Part shown: piece by piece, positions 19,123 through 29,832 of the stretch
How the letters are laid out: each line of letters begins with the position of its first letter
How positions within the stretch are numbered: position 1 is the first letter of the stretch
Notes under the pieces: generated by a model
What the model saw: only the letters and a program-made list of their open reading frames with translations
The model's database searches: none
What the model was told of the DNA's origin: nothing
Translations under genes and position numbers: made by a program
Assembly (NCBI GenBank): GCA_027077805.1
Contig: JALWTS010000031.1
Location: forward strand, 62,001 to 126,000
DNA from: Gammaproteobacteria bacterium
GTDB taxonomy: Bacteria > Pseudomonadota > Gammaproteobacteria > JABHGC01
DNA length: 64,000 nucleotides
Reading direction: 5' to 3'

Positions 19123-19146
19123 AACCTTCCCCTAATGGGGAAGGTT
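19123..19146 (+). terminator. 10-bp hairpin terminator after the DUF2333 gene
   Basis: AACCTTCCCC and GGGGAAGGTT pair perfectly around a TAAT loop, 12 bp past the DUF2333 stop and before the purL start. There is little U run after it. Its presence argues against the in-frame ATG at 19135 as the purL start. Confidence 0.7.
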
Positions 19147-19170
19147 TATCAAGTAACAAAAGGCAATATC

Positions 19171-22100
19171 ATGCAACTGCTTATTGGTGGCAATGCACTT
19201 TCAGATTTTAGACAACAACAACTGCAACAACAACTTTCGCAACACTTTAAGCAAGCAATGACAATTCAAACCCATTGGCTATATTGTTTGGATAATGCCC
19301 AAACATTATCGAGTCATCAACAACAACGCTTATCAAAATTATTAGGTGAAACTTACCAAGTATTTGAAGCAAAAACTCACCAATATTATGTCATACCTAG
19401 ATTTGGTACAATTTCACCTTGGTCAAGCAAAGCCACCGAAATCTTACATTATAGTGGCTTAAGCCAAATTCAACGCATTGAACGTGGTATTATTTACCAA
19501 TTAAATATGACCGTAGATGCCAAACAACTGTTCAGCCATATCGCCGATAAAATGACAGAAGTCATGCTAACTGATGCGAATGCCTTAGAAACTATGTTTC
19601 AAGCCTTAGATACTCTCCCCCTACAAAAAATTAAATTATCAGAACTCAAACAAGCTAACCAAAATTTAGGCTTGGCCTTATCAAGCATTGAAATAGACTA
19701 CTTAACAACCGAATTTCAAAAACTACAGCGAGACCCTAAGGATATTGAGTTAATGATGTTTGCCCAAGCAAACTCAGAACATTGTCGCCATAAGATATTC
19801 AATGCCACTTGGACCATTAATCAACAAGCGCAATCCGAATCATTATTTCATATGATTCGTTTTACCTCAAAATCCAGTCCTACTGGTTTATTATCCGCTT
19901 ATCATGACAATGCCGCCGTCATTCAAGGTCCGACAACGAAACGCTTTTGGGTGAATCCAAGCACCCATCAATATCAATACACCCAAGAAGATATGGGCAT
20001 TGTCATGAAAGTAGAAACCCACAACCACCCAACGGCCATTTCTCCGTTTCCAGGGGCGGCCACAGGATCAGGGGGTGAAATTCGGGATGAAGGTGCCACA
20101 GGACGAGGAGCGAAACCCAAAGCAGGTTTAACAGGATTTTCAGTATCCAACTTACATTTACCAACCTTAACCCATGATTGGGAACAACAGCATGATCGCC
20201 CCGCACATATTGCCTCTGCTTTAGAGATTATGCTTGAAGCACCCATTGGGAGTGCCCGTTTTAATAATGAATTTGGCCGTCCTAATCTCTGTGGTTATTT
20301 TCGTAGTTATGAACAAGAAATTACCACTAAGCAAGGCACAGAAATTCGAGGCTATCATAAACCCATTATGTTAGCAGGTGGTTTAGGCAATATTCGCCCG
20401 CAACATATTGAAAAACAAAACCTACCTATCAATACCCCAATTATTGTCTTAGGGGGTCCCGCAATGTTAATTGGTTTAGGCGGTGGTTCGTCATCTTCAA
20501 TGAATGCAGGCAGTAGCCAACAAGAATTAGACTATGCTTCCGTACAACGGGGCAACCCTGAAATGCAACGTCGTTGTCAAGAAGTCATCGATAGCTGTTG
20601 GGCATTAGGTGAGGCGAATCCTATTCTTAGCATTCATGATGTGGGAGCCGGTGGTTTGTCTAATGCCATTCCTGAAATTATTAATGATAGTCAACGTGGC
20701 GGTGTATTTGATTTACAAAAAATTCCTAATGCTCATCCCTTTATGTCCCCTATGCAGACTTGGTGTAATGAAGCTCAAGAACGTTATGTCTTAGCCATTG
20801 CCGAACAAAATTTAGCACAATTTAAAAACCTATGCCAACGGGAACACTGCCCTTATGCCGTGCTGGGTTATACCACCGAAAAAAATCAACTGGTAGTAAC
20901 CGATACGGCATCTAAGCAAAATCCCATTGATATTCCATTATCACTATTATTTGCTCATCCCCCAAAACTTTGTCTAACTGCCAATAATTATCAAGCAAAC
21001 ACCACGCCCTTTGATCAAAATAATATTGATATTAAAGAGGCAATAAGTCGAGTATTACAAGCACCTACGGTTGCCAGCAAACAATTTTTAATCACCATTG
21101 GCGATAGAACGGTTACAGGTTTAGTCGCAAGAGATCAAATGGTAGGCCCTTGGCAAATTCCCGTCAGTGATGTTGCCGTAACATGCAGTGGTTTTAAAGA
21201 TTATACGGGAGAAGCTATGGCAATGGGCGAGCGACCGCCCATTGCCTTATTAAACCCAGCAGCATCAGGACGCATGGCAATCGCCGAAACCATTACCAAT
21301 CTTGCCGCCAGTAATATTGCACAACTGGGTGATATTAAACTCTCAGCGAATTGGATGGCAGCCAGTGGTCATAACAATGAAAATAAAGCCTTATTTGACA
21401 CCGTAAAAGCCATTGCTAAAGAATTATGCCCCCAACTTGGCATTGCGATTCCAGTTGGTAAAGACTCTTTATCCATGAAAACCGTGTGGCAAGATAAAAC
21501 CGTTACTTCCCCATTATCAGTGATTATTTCAGGATTTGCCCCAGTACAAGATGTGAGAAAAACCTTAACACCTGAATTACAGTTACCCACCAATCAAGAT
21601 AGTTTGTTATTATTAATTGATTTAGGGCAAGGTCAACAACGCTTAGGCGGATCAATTCTAGCCCAAGTTTACAATCAACTAGGCGATACGCCCCCTGATT
21701 TAGACAAGCCTCCATTATTAATTAACTTTTTTAATTTAATCCAACAATTAAACCAATCGGGATTATTATTAGCCTATCATGATCGTTCTGATGGCGGTTT
21801 AATCACAACAGTATGTGAAATGGCATTTGCCAGTCATACAGGCATTACACTCTGCCTACCTGAAAAAAGCCATCCATTAGGCTTTTTATTCAATGAGGAA
21901 TTAGGGGCAGTATTACAAATTCGTAAAACGGATCAAGCCTTAGTAGAACAGCACATTGCTCAAGCTGATTTAGCCAATTGCAGTCAAATTATTGGCTGGC
22001 CTAATGATGAAGATGAATTAGTGATTTATCAGCAAAAAACCCGCTATTTTCAACAATCCAGAATAGCACTACAACGCTTGTGGTCAGCCACCAGCTATCA

Positions 22101-22995
22101 TATCCAAGCCCAACGTGATCACCAAGAGTGTGCCAAGCAAGAATACGAGCAAATCTTAGACAAATCCGATTCAGGACTGTATGCAAAAACGCATTTTACC
22201 CTCACAGCACCTAATCTCACTGGCATTCAATCACCCAAAATTGCAATTTTGCGTGAACAAGGTGTGAATGGTCAATTAGAAATGGCAGCCGCCTTTGAGC
22301 GAGCAGGTTTTGACTGTATTGACATCCATATTAATGACTTATTATCGCAAGCACAATTATTATCCCAAGTACAAGGTCTTGCGGCATGTGGGGGCTTTTC
22401 TTATGGTGATGTGTTAGGGGCAGGTGGTGGTTGGGCGAAGAAAATTTTATTTAACGAAAGCCTACGCCAAACTTTCACCGATTTCTTTCAACGCCCTGAT
22501 CGTTTTGCCTTAGGGGTTTGTAATGGTTGTCAAATGTTGTCTTATCTTACGGCGATTATTCCAGGAACTGAGTATTGGCCTAAATTTATCACGAATCAGT
22601 CCGAACAATTTGAAGCCAGATTTTCCTTAGTAGAAATCACCCCTTCCCCTTCAATTTTACTACAAGGCATGCAAGGATCGCATTTACCCATTGCCGTCGC
22701 ACATGGTGAAGGTCGTATTGCAACGGATAATGTCGCAAAATTAAAACCTTATGTGAGTATGCGTTATATCAACCATCAAGGGCAAGCAACGGAAACCTAT
22801 CCATTAAACCCTAATGGCTCTAGTCAAGGCATTACAGGACTTTGTAATCAAGATGGTCGAATAACCATTATGATGCCACATCCAGAACGGGTATTTCGGA
22901 CAGTACAATGCTCATGGCATCCACAAGATTGGCAAGAAAACAGTCCTTGGATGCAGTTGTTTTATAATGCAAGATCATGGGTACAACAATCTTGA
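19171..22995 (+). CDS. purL: Phosphoribosylformylglycinamidine synthase (single-chain)
   Basis: Fourth step of purine synthesis: FGAR plus glutamine and ATP to FGAM. At 1274 residues it is the long gammaproteobacterial form. It comprises an N-terminal PurS-like part (about 1-140), a linker, the FGAM synthase core ([31 protein letters not shown]; a second half with [12 protein letters not shown] and [11 protein letters not shown]), and a C-terminal class I glutaminase with the nucleophile in GVCNGCQML (about 1120) and the His/Glu pair in MPHPERVFR. The start is the ATG at 19171 ([13 protein letters not shown] aligns with the family N-terminus); the earlier ATG at 19135 lies inside the hairpin. 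Monocistronic. Confidence 0.97.
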   Translation: MQLLIGGNALSDFRQQQLQQQLSQHFKQAMTIQTHWLYCLDNAQTLSSHQQQRLSKLLGETYQVFEAKTHQYYVIPRFGTISPWSSKATEILHYSGLSQIQRIERGIIYQLNMTVDAKQLFSHIADKMTEVMLTDANALETMFQALDTLPLQKIKLSELKQANQNLGLALSSIEIDYLTTEFQKLQRDPKDIELMMFAQANSEHCRHKIFNATWTINQQAQSESLFHMIRFTSKSSPTGLLSAYHDNAAVIQGPTTKRFWVNPSTHQYQYTQEDMGIVMKVETHNHPTAISPFPGAATGSGGEIRDEGATGRGAKPKAGLTGFSVSNLHLPTLTHDWEQQHDRPAHIASALEIMLEAPIGSARFNNEFGRPNLCGYFRSYEQEITTKQGTEIRGYHKPIMLAGGLGNIRPQHIEKQNLPINTPIIVLGGPAMLIGLGGGSSSSMNAGSSQQELDYASVQRGNPEMQRRCQEVIDSCWALGEANPILSIHDVGAGGLSNAIPEIINDSQRGGVFDLQKIPNAHPFMSPMQTWCNEAQERYVLAIAEQNLAQFKNLCQREHCPYAVLGYTTEKNQLVVTDTASKQNPIDIPLSLLFAHPPKLCLTANNYQANTTPFDQNNIDIKEAISRVLQAPTVASKQFLITIGDRTVTGLVARDQMVGPWQIPVSDVAVTCSGFKDYTGEAMAMGERPPIALLNPAASGRMAIAETITNLAASNIAQLGDIKLSANWMAASGHNNENKALFDTVKAIAKELCPQLGIAIPVGKDSLSMKTVWQDKTVTSPLSVIISGFAPVQDVRKTLTPELQLPTNQDSLLLLIDLGQGQQRLGGSILAQVYNQLGDTPPDLDKPPLLINFFNLIQQLNQSGLLLAYHDRSDGGLITTVCEMAFASHTGITLCLPEKSHPLGFLFNEELGAVLQIRKTDQALVEQHIAQADLANCSQIIGWPNDEDELVIYQQKTRYFQQSRIALQRLWSATSYHIQAQRDHQECAKQEYEQILDKSDSGLYAKTHFTLTAPNLTGIQSPKIAILREQGVNGQLEMAAAFERAGFDCIDIHINDLLSQAQLLSQVQGLAACGGFSYGDVLGAGGGWAKKILFNESLRQTFTDFFQRPDRFALGVCNGCQMLSYLTAIIPGTEYWPKFITNQSEQFEARFSLVEITPSPSILLQGMQGSHLPIAVAHGEGRIATDNVAKLKPYVSMRYINHQGQATETYPLNPNGSSQGITGLCNQDGRITIMMPHPERVFRTVQCSWHPQDWQENSPWMQLFYNARSWVQQS

Positions 22996-23020
22996 ATAAA
23001 CAAATAATTATTAATTTGAT

Positions 23021-24169
23021 TTATTGATCATACGCTTGTAGAGACTCAAATCGTTTTAAGTCTGCGATGATTTCTGCCCATGCCAGTTTTGATATTTTAT
23101 GTTGTTTATGGCTTTCATCCAAAAACACATTAAAATAGCCATGATTATGACCTAATTGTCGCAAGCGTGATTGTATAATATTCTTATAGCTACGATAAGC
23201 TGTCCCCATAAAACAACAAGGGTCATAGCGATTAAGGATTTGCACATGTTGACGATGCTGACCATACGATGCCAAAATATACAATTCTAACCAGTTAGCA
23301 ATATAATACAATGCCGTATCCGTTTGCTCATACTCAGTAACCTGCCAATCTTGCAAATAATGCGGGAAACTTCCTGCCACCGCATAACTACGCAACAAGT
23401 CTGGTTGCAAAGCAGCAAACAATGTTGTTACCCATGCCCCGCCATCAAACCCAATCATAGCCACAATAGGTTTTGACTGTGTATTAAAATGTTGCCACAT
23501 GGCAATCACAGGCTGTAACAAAAATTTTAGTGCATGTCCTTGATTAGCATCTAATGCTAAAAATCTAAAATCATTATGAAATCGCAATTTCAGTAATCCC
23601 AATCGATCATGCTTAATCGTTGGTTGACTATTCTTACCCAATAATGGCATAGCAAATGCAAGAACGTCATAACCCTGAGACAATAATCGATAAATGCCTT
23701 GCTTCGCAACCCTAAAATCTCCCTCATGCCCTTCATGATAAAATACTATTTTTTGATTAGATTTCCTTGGAATAAAGTGATAAATCACGGAATTAATGCC
23801 AAAATCCATTGTTACGGTTAAGCGATTAATTTGTTGTAATATTTTGCTTTGGTAAAATTTTTGATAATCCAAATCCTGAATATCGACAGCAATAGATATA
23901 TCTGTTGTTGCGGGTAATGTTGCTTGCCCAAATAAATAATGGCTTAAATTTTGACGCCGATTAAAAACATCATTCGGCGATTGAATTTGTATGATCTGCT
24001 TAACATTGACTTGATTTAACCAAGTTTGACTTGACGGCTCAAAACCTTTAGGCACAAAATCAGCCACTGGCAAATTATTATGGCTAGGTAATACCAGCAA
24101 AAGATAGCCTGCAACTATTACTAGCAATAATAAAGGGAGTAGTAACAAGAAATGTCGTAGCTGCAGCAA
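23021..24169 (-). CDS. Alpha/beta-hydrolase-like exported protein with altered nucleophile
   Basis: 382 residues with an N-terminal hydrophobic segment (about 6-28), probably a membrane anchor. The later part looks like an alpha/beta hydrolase: YHEGHEGDF (oxyanion-type turn), YDVLAFAMPLLG, then the nucleophile elbow MIGFDGGAW near residue 242, and a His-rich end DESHKQHK. The usual Ser of GxSxG is Asp here. This could be a different catalytic class, as in haloalkane dehalogenases, or a non-catalytic protein. It follows the DUF6580 gene by 39 bp. No specific substrate can be named. Confidence 0.6.
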   Translation of the reverse strand: MLQLRHFLLLLPLLLLVIVAGYLLLVLPSHNNLPVADFVPKGFEPSSQTWLNQVNVKQIIQIQSPNDVFNRRQNLSHYLFGQATLPATTDISIAVDIQDLDYQKFYQSKILQQINRLTVTMDFGINSVIYHFIPRKSNQKIVFYHEGHEGDFRVAKQGIYRLLSQGYDVLAFAMPLLGKNSQPTIKHDRLGLLKLRFHNDFRFLALDANQGHALKFLLQPVIAMWQHFNTQSKPIVAMIGFDGGAWVTTLFAALQPDLLRSYAVAGSFPHYLQDWQVTEYEQTDTALYYIANWLELYILASYGQHRQHVQILNRYDPCCFMGTAYRSYKNIIQSRLRQLGHNHGYFNVFLDESHKQHKISKLAWAEIIADLKRFESLQAYDQ

Positions 24170-24208
24170 TATGCCATCCTATGTAATAAAAACCACTGTC
24201 ATTAATCA

Positions 24209-24778
24209 CTAAATCGCATTATGTTGGGTTTTTGTTTCCCAATTTAAATAGGCTTGGCTTTGTTGATAAGCAAAAAATAATACCCCACTCCATAACAAAT
24301 TCCCAAATAACATCCCTTTTAAAAAGGGCAAACCGGCAATATAACAGGCGACTAATCCAGACAAAGTCATAGGATAATAGTTTTCTAACCCCCATACCGC
24401 AAAATTGCTTATAATAAAAAACCCTAAACCACTACCTAAACCGTAGCAAGCAAGCGATAAGCAAGAAAATTTAACTTGCAAATAACGCCCTAAAATAATG
24501 GGTGCCATTAATGCCAGATTCACCACTAACATCAAGCCTAATGAGTAAAAACCCAAAAAAGCATCTGAAATCGACATAATCATGGCAATCAAACTTATTG
24601 CCATAATTTTTGATCGAAAGGCAAAGCCTGCGAATAAGGCAATTGCCATGACAGGCGTACTGCCAGGAAAATGCGGTAACAATCGACCTAAAACGCCAAG
24701 CAGTAACAAAACCACAAAACTACTGACCAGCATTTGGGTATGGTTTTTAGGAATAGGATAAATCATTGCTAATCTCAC
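24209..24778 (-). CDS. DUF6580-type multi-pass membrane protein
   Basis: 189 residues, nearly all hydrophobic, with about five or six membrane segments. The blocks LLGVLGRLLPHFPGSTPVMA at the start, SISDAFLGFYSLGLM in the middle and YPMTLSGLVACYIAGLPFLK near the end match the DUF6580 putative transport family, which resembles S components of ECF transporters. No ECF energising module is near, so the substrate is unknown. It is upstream of the hydrolase-like gene, likely in one transcript, and diverges from the LolA-like gene at 24825. Confidence 0.72.
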   Translation of the reverse strand: MRLAMIYPIPKNHTQMLVSSFVVLLLLGVLGRLLPHFPGSTPVMAIALFAGFAFRSKIMAISLIAMIMSISDAFLGFYSLGLMLVVNLALMAPIILGRYLQVKFSCLSLACYGLGSGLGFFIISNFAVWGLENYYPMTLSGLVACYIAGLPFLKGMLFGNLLWSGVLFFAYQQSQAYLNWETKTQHNAI

Positions 24779-24824
24779 TTAATTCATTACAATTATAATA
24801 TTAATCGCCTCAAAGGATAGTATA

Positions 24825-25628
24825 ATGCTTCTCAATCGAAAACTAAAACCATTATTAATACTTTTACTGTCTTTCCTCTTAACTCATCTAACATTTGCAG
24901 AAACGCCTGAGCAAAAGGGACTGGCAATTCTCCAAGAATCCGACAATCGTGATAAGGGCTGGCGGGATCAAACCGCTAGTATGAAAATGACCTTGTATAA
25001 CCGCCAAGGCAAAAGCTCTCAGCGTAAAATTCGCATTAAAATTTTAGAAGTGAAAGCGGATGGTGATAAAAGTTTAACTATTTTTGATCATCCTAAAGAT
25101 GTGAAAGGCACCGCTTTTTTAACCTATTCTCATTCCAATAAGCCTGATCAGCAATGGATGTATCTGCCTGCACTAAAACGTATTAAACGCATTGCCTCCA
25201 AAAATAAATCCGGCCCATTTATGGGCAGTGAATTTGCAATGGAAGATATTAGCTCTTTTGAAATGGATAAATATGATTATAAATATATTGAAAATCAACC
25301 CTGCCCTGATAGTCATTTCGAATGTTTTGTCGTAGAAATGACACCCAGATATGAGTATTCAGGTTATACCCGTTTACTCGCTTGGATTGATACCCAAGCA
25401 TATCGTATTCAAAAATTTGAATACTATGACAGAAAAAACAGCCTATTAAAAACCCAAACCTTTAAAAACTATCGACAATATTTAGGCAAGTATTGGCGTG
25501 CCGATGAAATGTTTATGCAAAATCATCAAACAGGCAAAGCCACTCAGTTATTATGGCAAAATTACCAATTTGGCAATCATTTGAAAGCCAGTGATTTTAG
25601 AAAACAGGTGTTAAAACGGATTCGTTAA
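24825..25628 (+). CDS. Outer-membrane lipoprotein-sorting-like (LolA-fold) periplasmic protein
   Basis: 267 residues with a signal peptide (about 1-25, cleavage near TFAE). The mature part has the pattern of the LolA-like family often annotated as outer membrane lipoprotein-sorting protein: KGWRDQTASMKMTL, FDHPKDVKGTAFL, WMYLPALKRIKRIAS, FMGSEFAMEDIS, WIDTQAYRIQKFEYYDR. Members are usually encoded with RND-type lipid exporters; here no exporter is adjacent. It is distinct from the genuine lolA at 41374. Probably binds lipids in the periplasm. Start ATG at 24825 behind AAAGGATAG. Confidence 0.82.
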   Translation: MLLNRKLKPLLILLLSFLLTHLTFAETPEQKGLAILQESDNRDKGWRDQTASMKMTLYNRQGKSSQRKIRIKILEVKADGDKSLTIFDHPKDVKGTAFLTYSHSNKPDQQWMYLPALKRIKRIASKNKSGPFMGSEFAMEDISSFEMDKYDYKYIENQPCPDSHFECFVVEMTPRYEYSGYTRLLAWIDTQAYRIQKFEYYDRKNSLLKTQTFKNYRQYLGKYWRADEMFMQNHQTGKATQLLWQNYQFGNHLKASDFRKQVLKRIR

Positions 25629-25685
25629 AACAAAAACAACGGCTTAAAACCAGTCAATTTTTATCGGCACAATACTATATCAATG

Positions 25686-26996
25686 TCAACTTTTTTTTAA
25701 TCGCTGTCCCCACTGCTGAATCTTAGATTTTAATTCCAATTCATCAATGGTAAGCAATTGTTTATTTTTAACCAATTGCTTCCCTGCCACCCAAACATGA
25801 TTGACTTGGCTGGCATGACTGGCATAAATCAATTGTGATAATAAATGATAAATAGGCAATACTTCAATAACTGACATATCCATGGCAATACAATCGGCTT
25901 GTTTACCAATTTCTAAGGAAGCAATTTGCGATTGCCATTGCAAGGCGGATGCGGCATTAATCGTTGCCATGGCGAGTGCTTTATTAGCGGGTAGTACGCT
26001 GGCATCATTGGCAACGCCTTTCGCAAGTAAAGCAGCGGTTTGGATTTCCGCTAAAACATCCAAATCATTATTACTCGCCGCACTATCGGTGCCAATGGCA
26101 ATATTGACCCCTTGTCGCATTAATTTCGCCACAGGACAAACACCACTGGCTAATTTCAAATTTGACTGCGGACAATGAATCACTTGCACTTGATTTTCAG
26201 CCACTTGCTCAATTTCATCTTCAGTTAAATGGGTCATATGCACCGCTAATAAACGCTTAGATAATAAACCTAATTGCTGTAAACGCGGAATTGGACGCAT
26301 TTGATAGTGTGCTAAACTCTGATTAATTTCATCTTGGGTTTCATGTACATGCATATGAATGGGAATATCTAACTGATCAGCTTGGCTTGCAATCGTCGCA
26401 AGTGCTTGATCAGAGACACTATAAGGCGCATGAGGTGCCCATGCCCAATGAATATGGGAATGGTCTTGCCATTGTTGATATAGGGCTAAATTTTTAGCAA
26501 TATAGTCATCGGCATTTTTGGCCCATGCGGAAGGAAAATCAACGACAATCAAGCCTAAATTTGCCCGAATCCCTGTTTGTGCGACAACTTTTGCGGTCAT
26601 TTCCGCAAAAAAATACATATCATTAAAACAAGTTACTCCTTGTTTTAACATTTCAGCAATGGCCAATAAGCTACCATCATAGACAAATTCTTCGCCCACC
26701 CATTGTTGTTCGGCTGGCCAAATATGCTGTTGCAACCAAGTCATCAAGGGCAAATCATCCGCAAAGCCTCGTAGTAAGGACATTGCCACATGAGTATGCG
26801 TATTGATTAAACCAGGTAATAACACTTGTTCAGTTAGGACTAAATGTTCAGTTGCTTGATATTTTTTGACGGCTTGTTCAGTAGGTAAAATGTCAATAAT
26901 CATTCCTTTATCAATGGCAAGGCTATATTGACTTAAGATTTGCGCACAAGCATTGGAAATCAGCCAATCGGGGGAAAGTAAGGTGTCAATTTGCAT
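25686..26996 (-). CDS. mtaD: TRZ/ATZ family amidohydrolase, probable methylthioadenosine/S-adenosylhomocysteine deaminase
   Basis: 436 residues. Metal-dependent amidohydrolase with NTHTHVAMSLLRG (metal HxH, about 63-75), HMHVHETQDE (His, about 216-225), AVHMTHL (about 252-258) and GTDSAASNNDLDVL (Asp, about 300-313). These are the metal and catalytic positions of the cytosine/guanine-deaminase-like superfamily. The gammaproteobacterial members deaminate 5'-methylthioadenosine and S-adenosylhomocysteine, feeding methionine salvage. In Pseudomonas mtaD is also encoded near gyrA. Single gene, divergent from gyrA. Confidence 0.88.
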   Translation of the reverse strand: MQIDTLLSPDWLISNACAQILSQYSLAIDKGMIIDILPTEQAVKKYQATEHLVLTEQVLLPGLINTHTHVAMSLLRGFADDLPLMTWLQQHIWPAEQQWVGEEFVYDGSLLAIAEMLKQGVTCFNDMYFFAEMTAKVVAQTGIRANLGLIVVDFPSAWAKNADDYIAKNLALYQQWQDHSHIHWAWAPHAPYSVSDQALATIASQADQLDIPIHMHVHETQDEINQSLAHYQMRPIPRLQQLGLLSKRLLAVHMTHLTEDEIEQVAENQVQVIHCPQSNLKLASGVCPVAKLMRQGVNIAIGTDSAASNNDLDVLAEIQTAALLAKGVANDASVLPANKALAMATINAASALQWQSQIASLEIGKQADCIAMDMSVIEVLPIYHLLSQLIYASHASQVNHVWVAGKQLVKNKQLLTIDELELKSKIQQWGQRLKKS

Positions 26997-27118
26997 GGAT
27001 TACCTCAAACCTTTTTTTTCAATTTGCTTAGAAGATTATAAGCCAAAGTCGTCGCTTATACGGCAAAAAAGCCATTATTCTGTCGCCTAATCAGAACAAA
27101 ATTTTGGCATTCTCTTCG

Positions 27119-27147
27119 TAGCTTAAGCCAGTTTTTTTTGGTATAAT
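27119..27147 (+). promoter_or_regulatory. Putative gyrA promoter
   Basis: A perfect TATAAT at 27142-27147 lies 38 bp before the gyrA ATG at 27185; the -35 region (27119-27124, TAGCTT) is poor. The -10 overlaps an in-frame ATG at 27146, which would not be transcribed whole and so cannot be the start. Confidence 0.55.
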
Positions 27148-27184
27148 GGCAACTCTTTCTTACCAATATTTGCGAAAAAACTCC

Positions 27185-29755
27185 ATGCCACTTGCTAAAG
27201 AAGTCGTATCCGTTAATCTCGAAGATGAAATGAAACAATCCTACCTCGATTATGCCATGAGTGTTATTGTAGGGAGAGCCTTACCTGATGTTAGAGATGG
27301 CTTAAAACCTGTGCATCGCCGTATCTTATACGCCATGCACGAATTGGGTAATTATTATAATCGTCCCTATAAGAAATCCGCCAGAATTGTCGGTGATGTC
27401 ATTGGTAAATATCATCCTCATGGTGATAATGCGGTATATGATAGTATTGTACGAATGGCTCAAACCTTTTCCATGCGTTATGTCTTAGTAGATGGTCAAG
27501 GGAACTTTGGTTCGATTGATGGGGATGCCGCAGCCGCAATGCGGTACACCGAAGTTAGAATGGCAAAAATCACCCATGAATTATTGGCGGATTTAGAAAA
27601 AGATACGGTAAATTTTGCCTTAAACTATGATGAATCCGAACAAGAGCCAATGGTGTTACCGACTTGTTTACCGAATTTATTAATTAATGGCTCTTCTGGA
27701 ATTGCGGTTGGCATGGCAACGAATATTCCCCCTCATAATATCAAAGAAGTCTTACAAGCCTGTATTGCCCTCATTCAACAACCTAATTTAACGATTAGTG
27801 ATTTAATCCATTATATTCCAGGCCCCGATTTTCCAACAGGGGCAATTATCAATGGTGCGTCAGGTATTCGACAGGCTTATGAAACAGGGCGCGGCAAAAT
27901 TTATCTGCGGGCTTGTGCTCAAATTAAAGAAGCCGATAATGGTCAAAAACCTAAAATTATTATCACCGAATTACCCTACCAAGTCAACAAAGCGAGACTA
28001 TTAGAACGCATTGCCGAATTAGTGAAAGAGAAAAAACTGGAAGGCATTACCGAACTCAGAGACGAATCCGATAAAGATGGGATTCGAGTCGTGATTGAAC
28101 TACGTCGAAGTGACTCAGCGGAAGTGGTATTAAATAATTTATATCAACAAACTAGTTTGCAAAGCGTGTTTGGCATCAATATGGTCGCTTTAGTCAATGG
28201 CCAGCCTAAATTATTAAATTTAAAACAAATATTAGATGCGTTCCTCCAACATAGACGTGAAGTGGTAACGCGTCGTACCTTATTTGACTTAAATAAAACC
28301 CAACATTTCGCCCATATTCGTGAAGGTTTAGCAGTGGCTTTAGATAATATTGATGCCATGATCGCGATAATTAGACAATCGAAACATCCTAGTGATGCCA
28401 AAGAAGCCTTACAAAAACCCTATTGGTCAGCCACAACCGTATTACAATTATTACAACAGCAAACCAGTTCGCAATTAAGTGAGCAAGGTTATCAACTCTC
28501 CCCTATTCAAGCCCAAGCGATTTTAGATTTAAAATTACATCGTTTAACTGGCTTGGAAAAAGATAAAATTTTTGCCGAATATCAAGAATTATTAGAAAAA
28601 ATTAACGTATTGGAAAAAATTTTGTCGGATACAAAAGAACTCATGCAAGTGATTCAACAAGAGTTAGAACAATCCCTAGAACGATATCAAGATGAACGCT
28701 TAACCCAAATTCAAATCAATCAAGATGATCTGCAAATGGAAGATTTAATTCCAGAAGAAGAAAGGGTAGTCACGATTTCCCATGCAGGTTATGTGAAAGC
28801 ACAGCCTGTCAGCACTTATAGTGCGCAAAAACGTGGTGGCAAAGGTAAAATCGCAACGACAGTGAAAGAAGAAGACTTCATCGATAAACTATTTGTTGCG
28901 AGTTCTCATGATATGGTGTTATGTTTTTCCAGCTTGGGTCGAGTTTACCTGAAAAACGTCTATGAATTTCCCCAAGGGTCCCGTACTTCCAGAGGTCGGC
29001 CGTTTGTCAATTTATTATCACTGGAAGCCAATGAAAAAATCCATGCCGTACTTCCGGTGAAACAATTTAATGATAAACAATACATATTAATGGCTACCGC
29101 CTTAGGCAGAGTGAAAAAAACCGCTCTCAAAGAATTTGCGAATATTCGTGCCAATGGTCTGCGTGCCATTAATTTAAGGGAGAATGATAAATTAATTGGG
29201 GTTGCCCTTACCGATGGCGAGCAAGAAGTCATGTTATTTAACAGCAATGGCAAAGTCGTAAGATTCCATGAATCGTCGGTACGAAGTTTAAGTCGTACGG
29301 CTCAAGGGGTGAAAGGGATAAAACTGACTGGCGATCAGCATGTTGTTGCCATGATGTTAGCGGATCAAGGCATGGTATTAACCGTATCTGAAAATGGTTA
29401 TGGCAAATGCACCCCTGTGGAGAATTTTCGTTCCCAAGCGCGTGGTGGTTTAGGGGTATTTGCCATGAAAATCAGTCATAAAAATGGGAATATTATTGGT
29501 GCTTTACCAGTGAATGAAGAAGATGAAATTATGTTAATTACCGATGCAGGTACCTTAGTCAGAACCAGAGTGAATGAAATTCGGGTCACAGGTCGGGTAG
29601 CACAAGGGGTTCGATTAATCAATACTAGAAATGATGAAAAATTAATTGAAGTTGAAAAAATTGTGGGATTAGGGGGGTTAGATGAAACCACTGAAACCAT
29701 TGAAACTACCACAGTAGATACGACGACTGAAACGGAAGTCGCCATTGCTGAATAG
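27185..29755 (+). CDS. gyrA: DNA gyrase subunit A
   Basis: 856 residues; breaks and rejoins DNA during negative supercoiling. The N-terminal catalytic domain shows [20 protein letters not shown] (about 26-45), the catalytic tyrosine in AAMRYTE (Tyr121) and the GyrA box QRGGKGK near 550. The C-terminal beta-pinwheel follows, ending in a Thr/Glu-rich acidic tail. The quinolone-determining region reads [12 protein letters not shown], with Asn at the position of E. coli Ser83. The start is the ATG at 27185; the upstream ATG at 27146 overlaps the promoter. It heads the gyrA-serC-serA-pheA-hisC-tyrA-aroA series. Confidence 0.96.
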   Translation: MPLAKEVVSVNLEDEMKQSYLDYAMSVIVGRALPDVRDGLKPVHRRILYAMHELGNYYNRPYKKSARIVGDVIGKYHPHGDNAVYDSIVRMAQTFSMRYVLVDGQGNFGSIDGDAAAAMRYTEVRMAKITHELLADLEKDTVNFALNYDESEQEPMVLPTCLPNLLINGSSGIAVGMATNIPPHNIKEVLQACIALIQQPNLTISDLIHYIPGPDFPTGAIINGASGIRQAYETGRGKIYLRACAQIKEADNGQKPKIIITELPYQVNKARLLERIAELVKEKKLEGITELRDESDKDGIRVVIELRRSDSAEVVLNNLYQQTSLQSVFGINMVALVNGQPKLLNLKQILDAFLQHRREVVTRRTLFDLNKTQHFAHIREGLAVALDNIDAMIAIIRQSKHPSDAKEALQKPYWSATTVLQLLQQQTSSQLSEQGYQLSPIQAQAILDLKLHRLTGLEKDKIFAEYQELLEKINVLEKILSDTKELMQVIQQELEQSLERYQDERLTQIQINQDDLQMEDLIPEEERVVTISHAGYVKAQPVSTYSAQKRGGKGKIATTVKEEDFIDKLFVASSHDMVLCFSSLGRVYLKNVYEFPQGSRTSRGRPFVNLLSLEANEKIHAVLPVKQFNDKQYILMATALGRVKKTALKEFANIRANGLRAINLRENDKLIGVALTDGEQEVMLFNSNGKVVRFHESSVRSLSRTAQGVKGIKLTGDQHVVAMMLADQGMVLTVSENGYGKCTPVENFRSQARGGLGVFAMKISHKNGNIIGALPVNEEDEIMLITDAGTLVRTRVNEIRVTGRVAQGVRLINTRNDEKLIEVEKIVGLGGLDETTETIETTTVDTTTETEVAIAE

Positions 29756-29832
29756 AAAAACCCTAGTTTTTAACAGACTTTTCAATAATGATCAGCTACT
29801 ATTAAAAAAAATTAACCAAAAAAGGAACGTTT

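Noticed and set aside
19135-19170. N-terminal extension of purL from ATG at 19135
   Set aside because: It overlaps the hairpin at 19123-19146 and does not match the family N-terminus.
27146-27184. N-terminal extension of gyrA from ATG at 27146
   Set aside because: The ATG is inside the TATAAT element, so the message would start after it.
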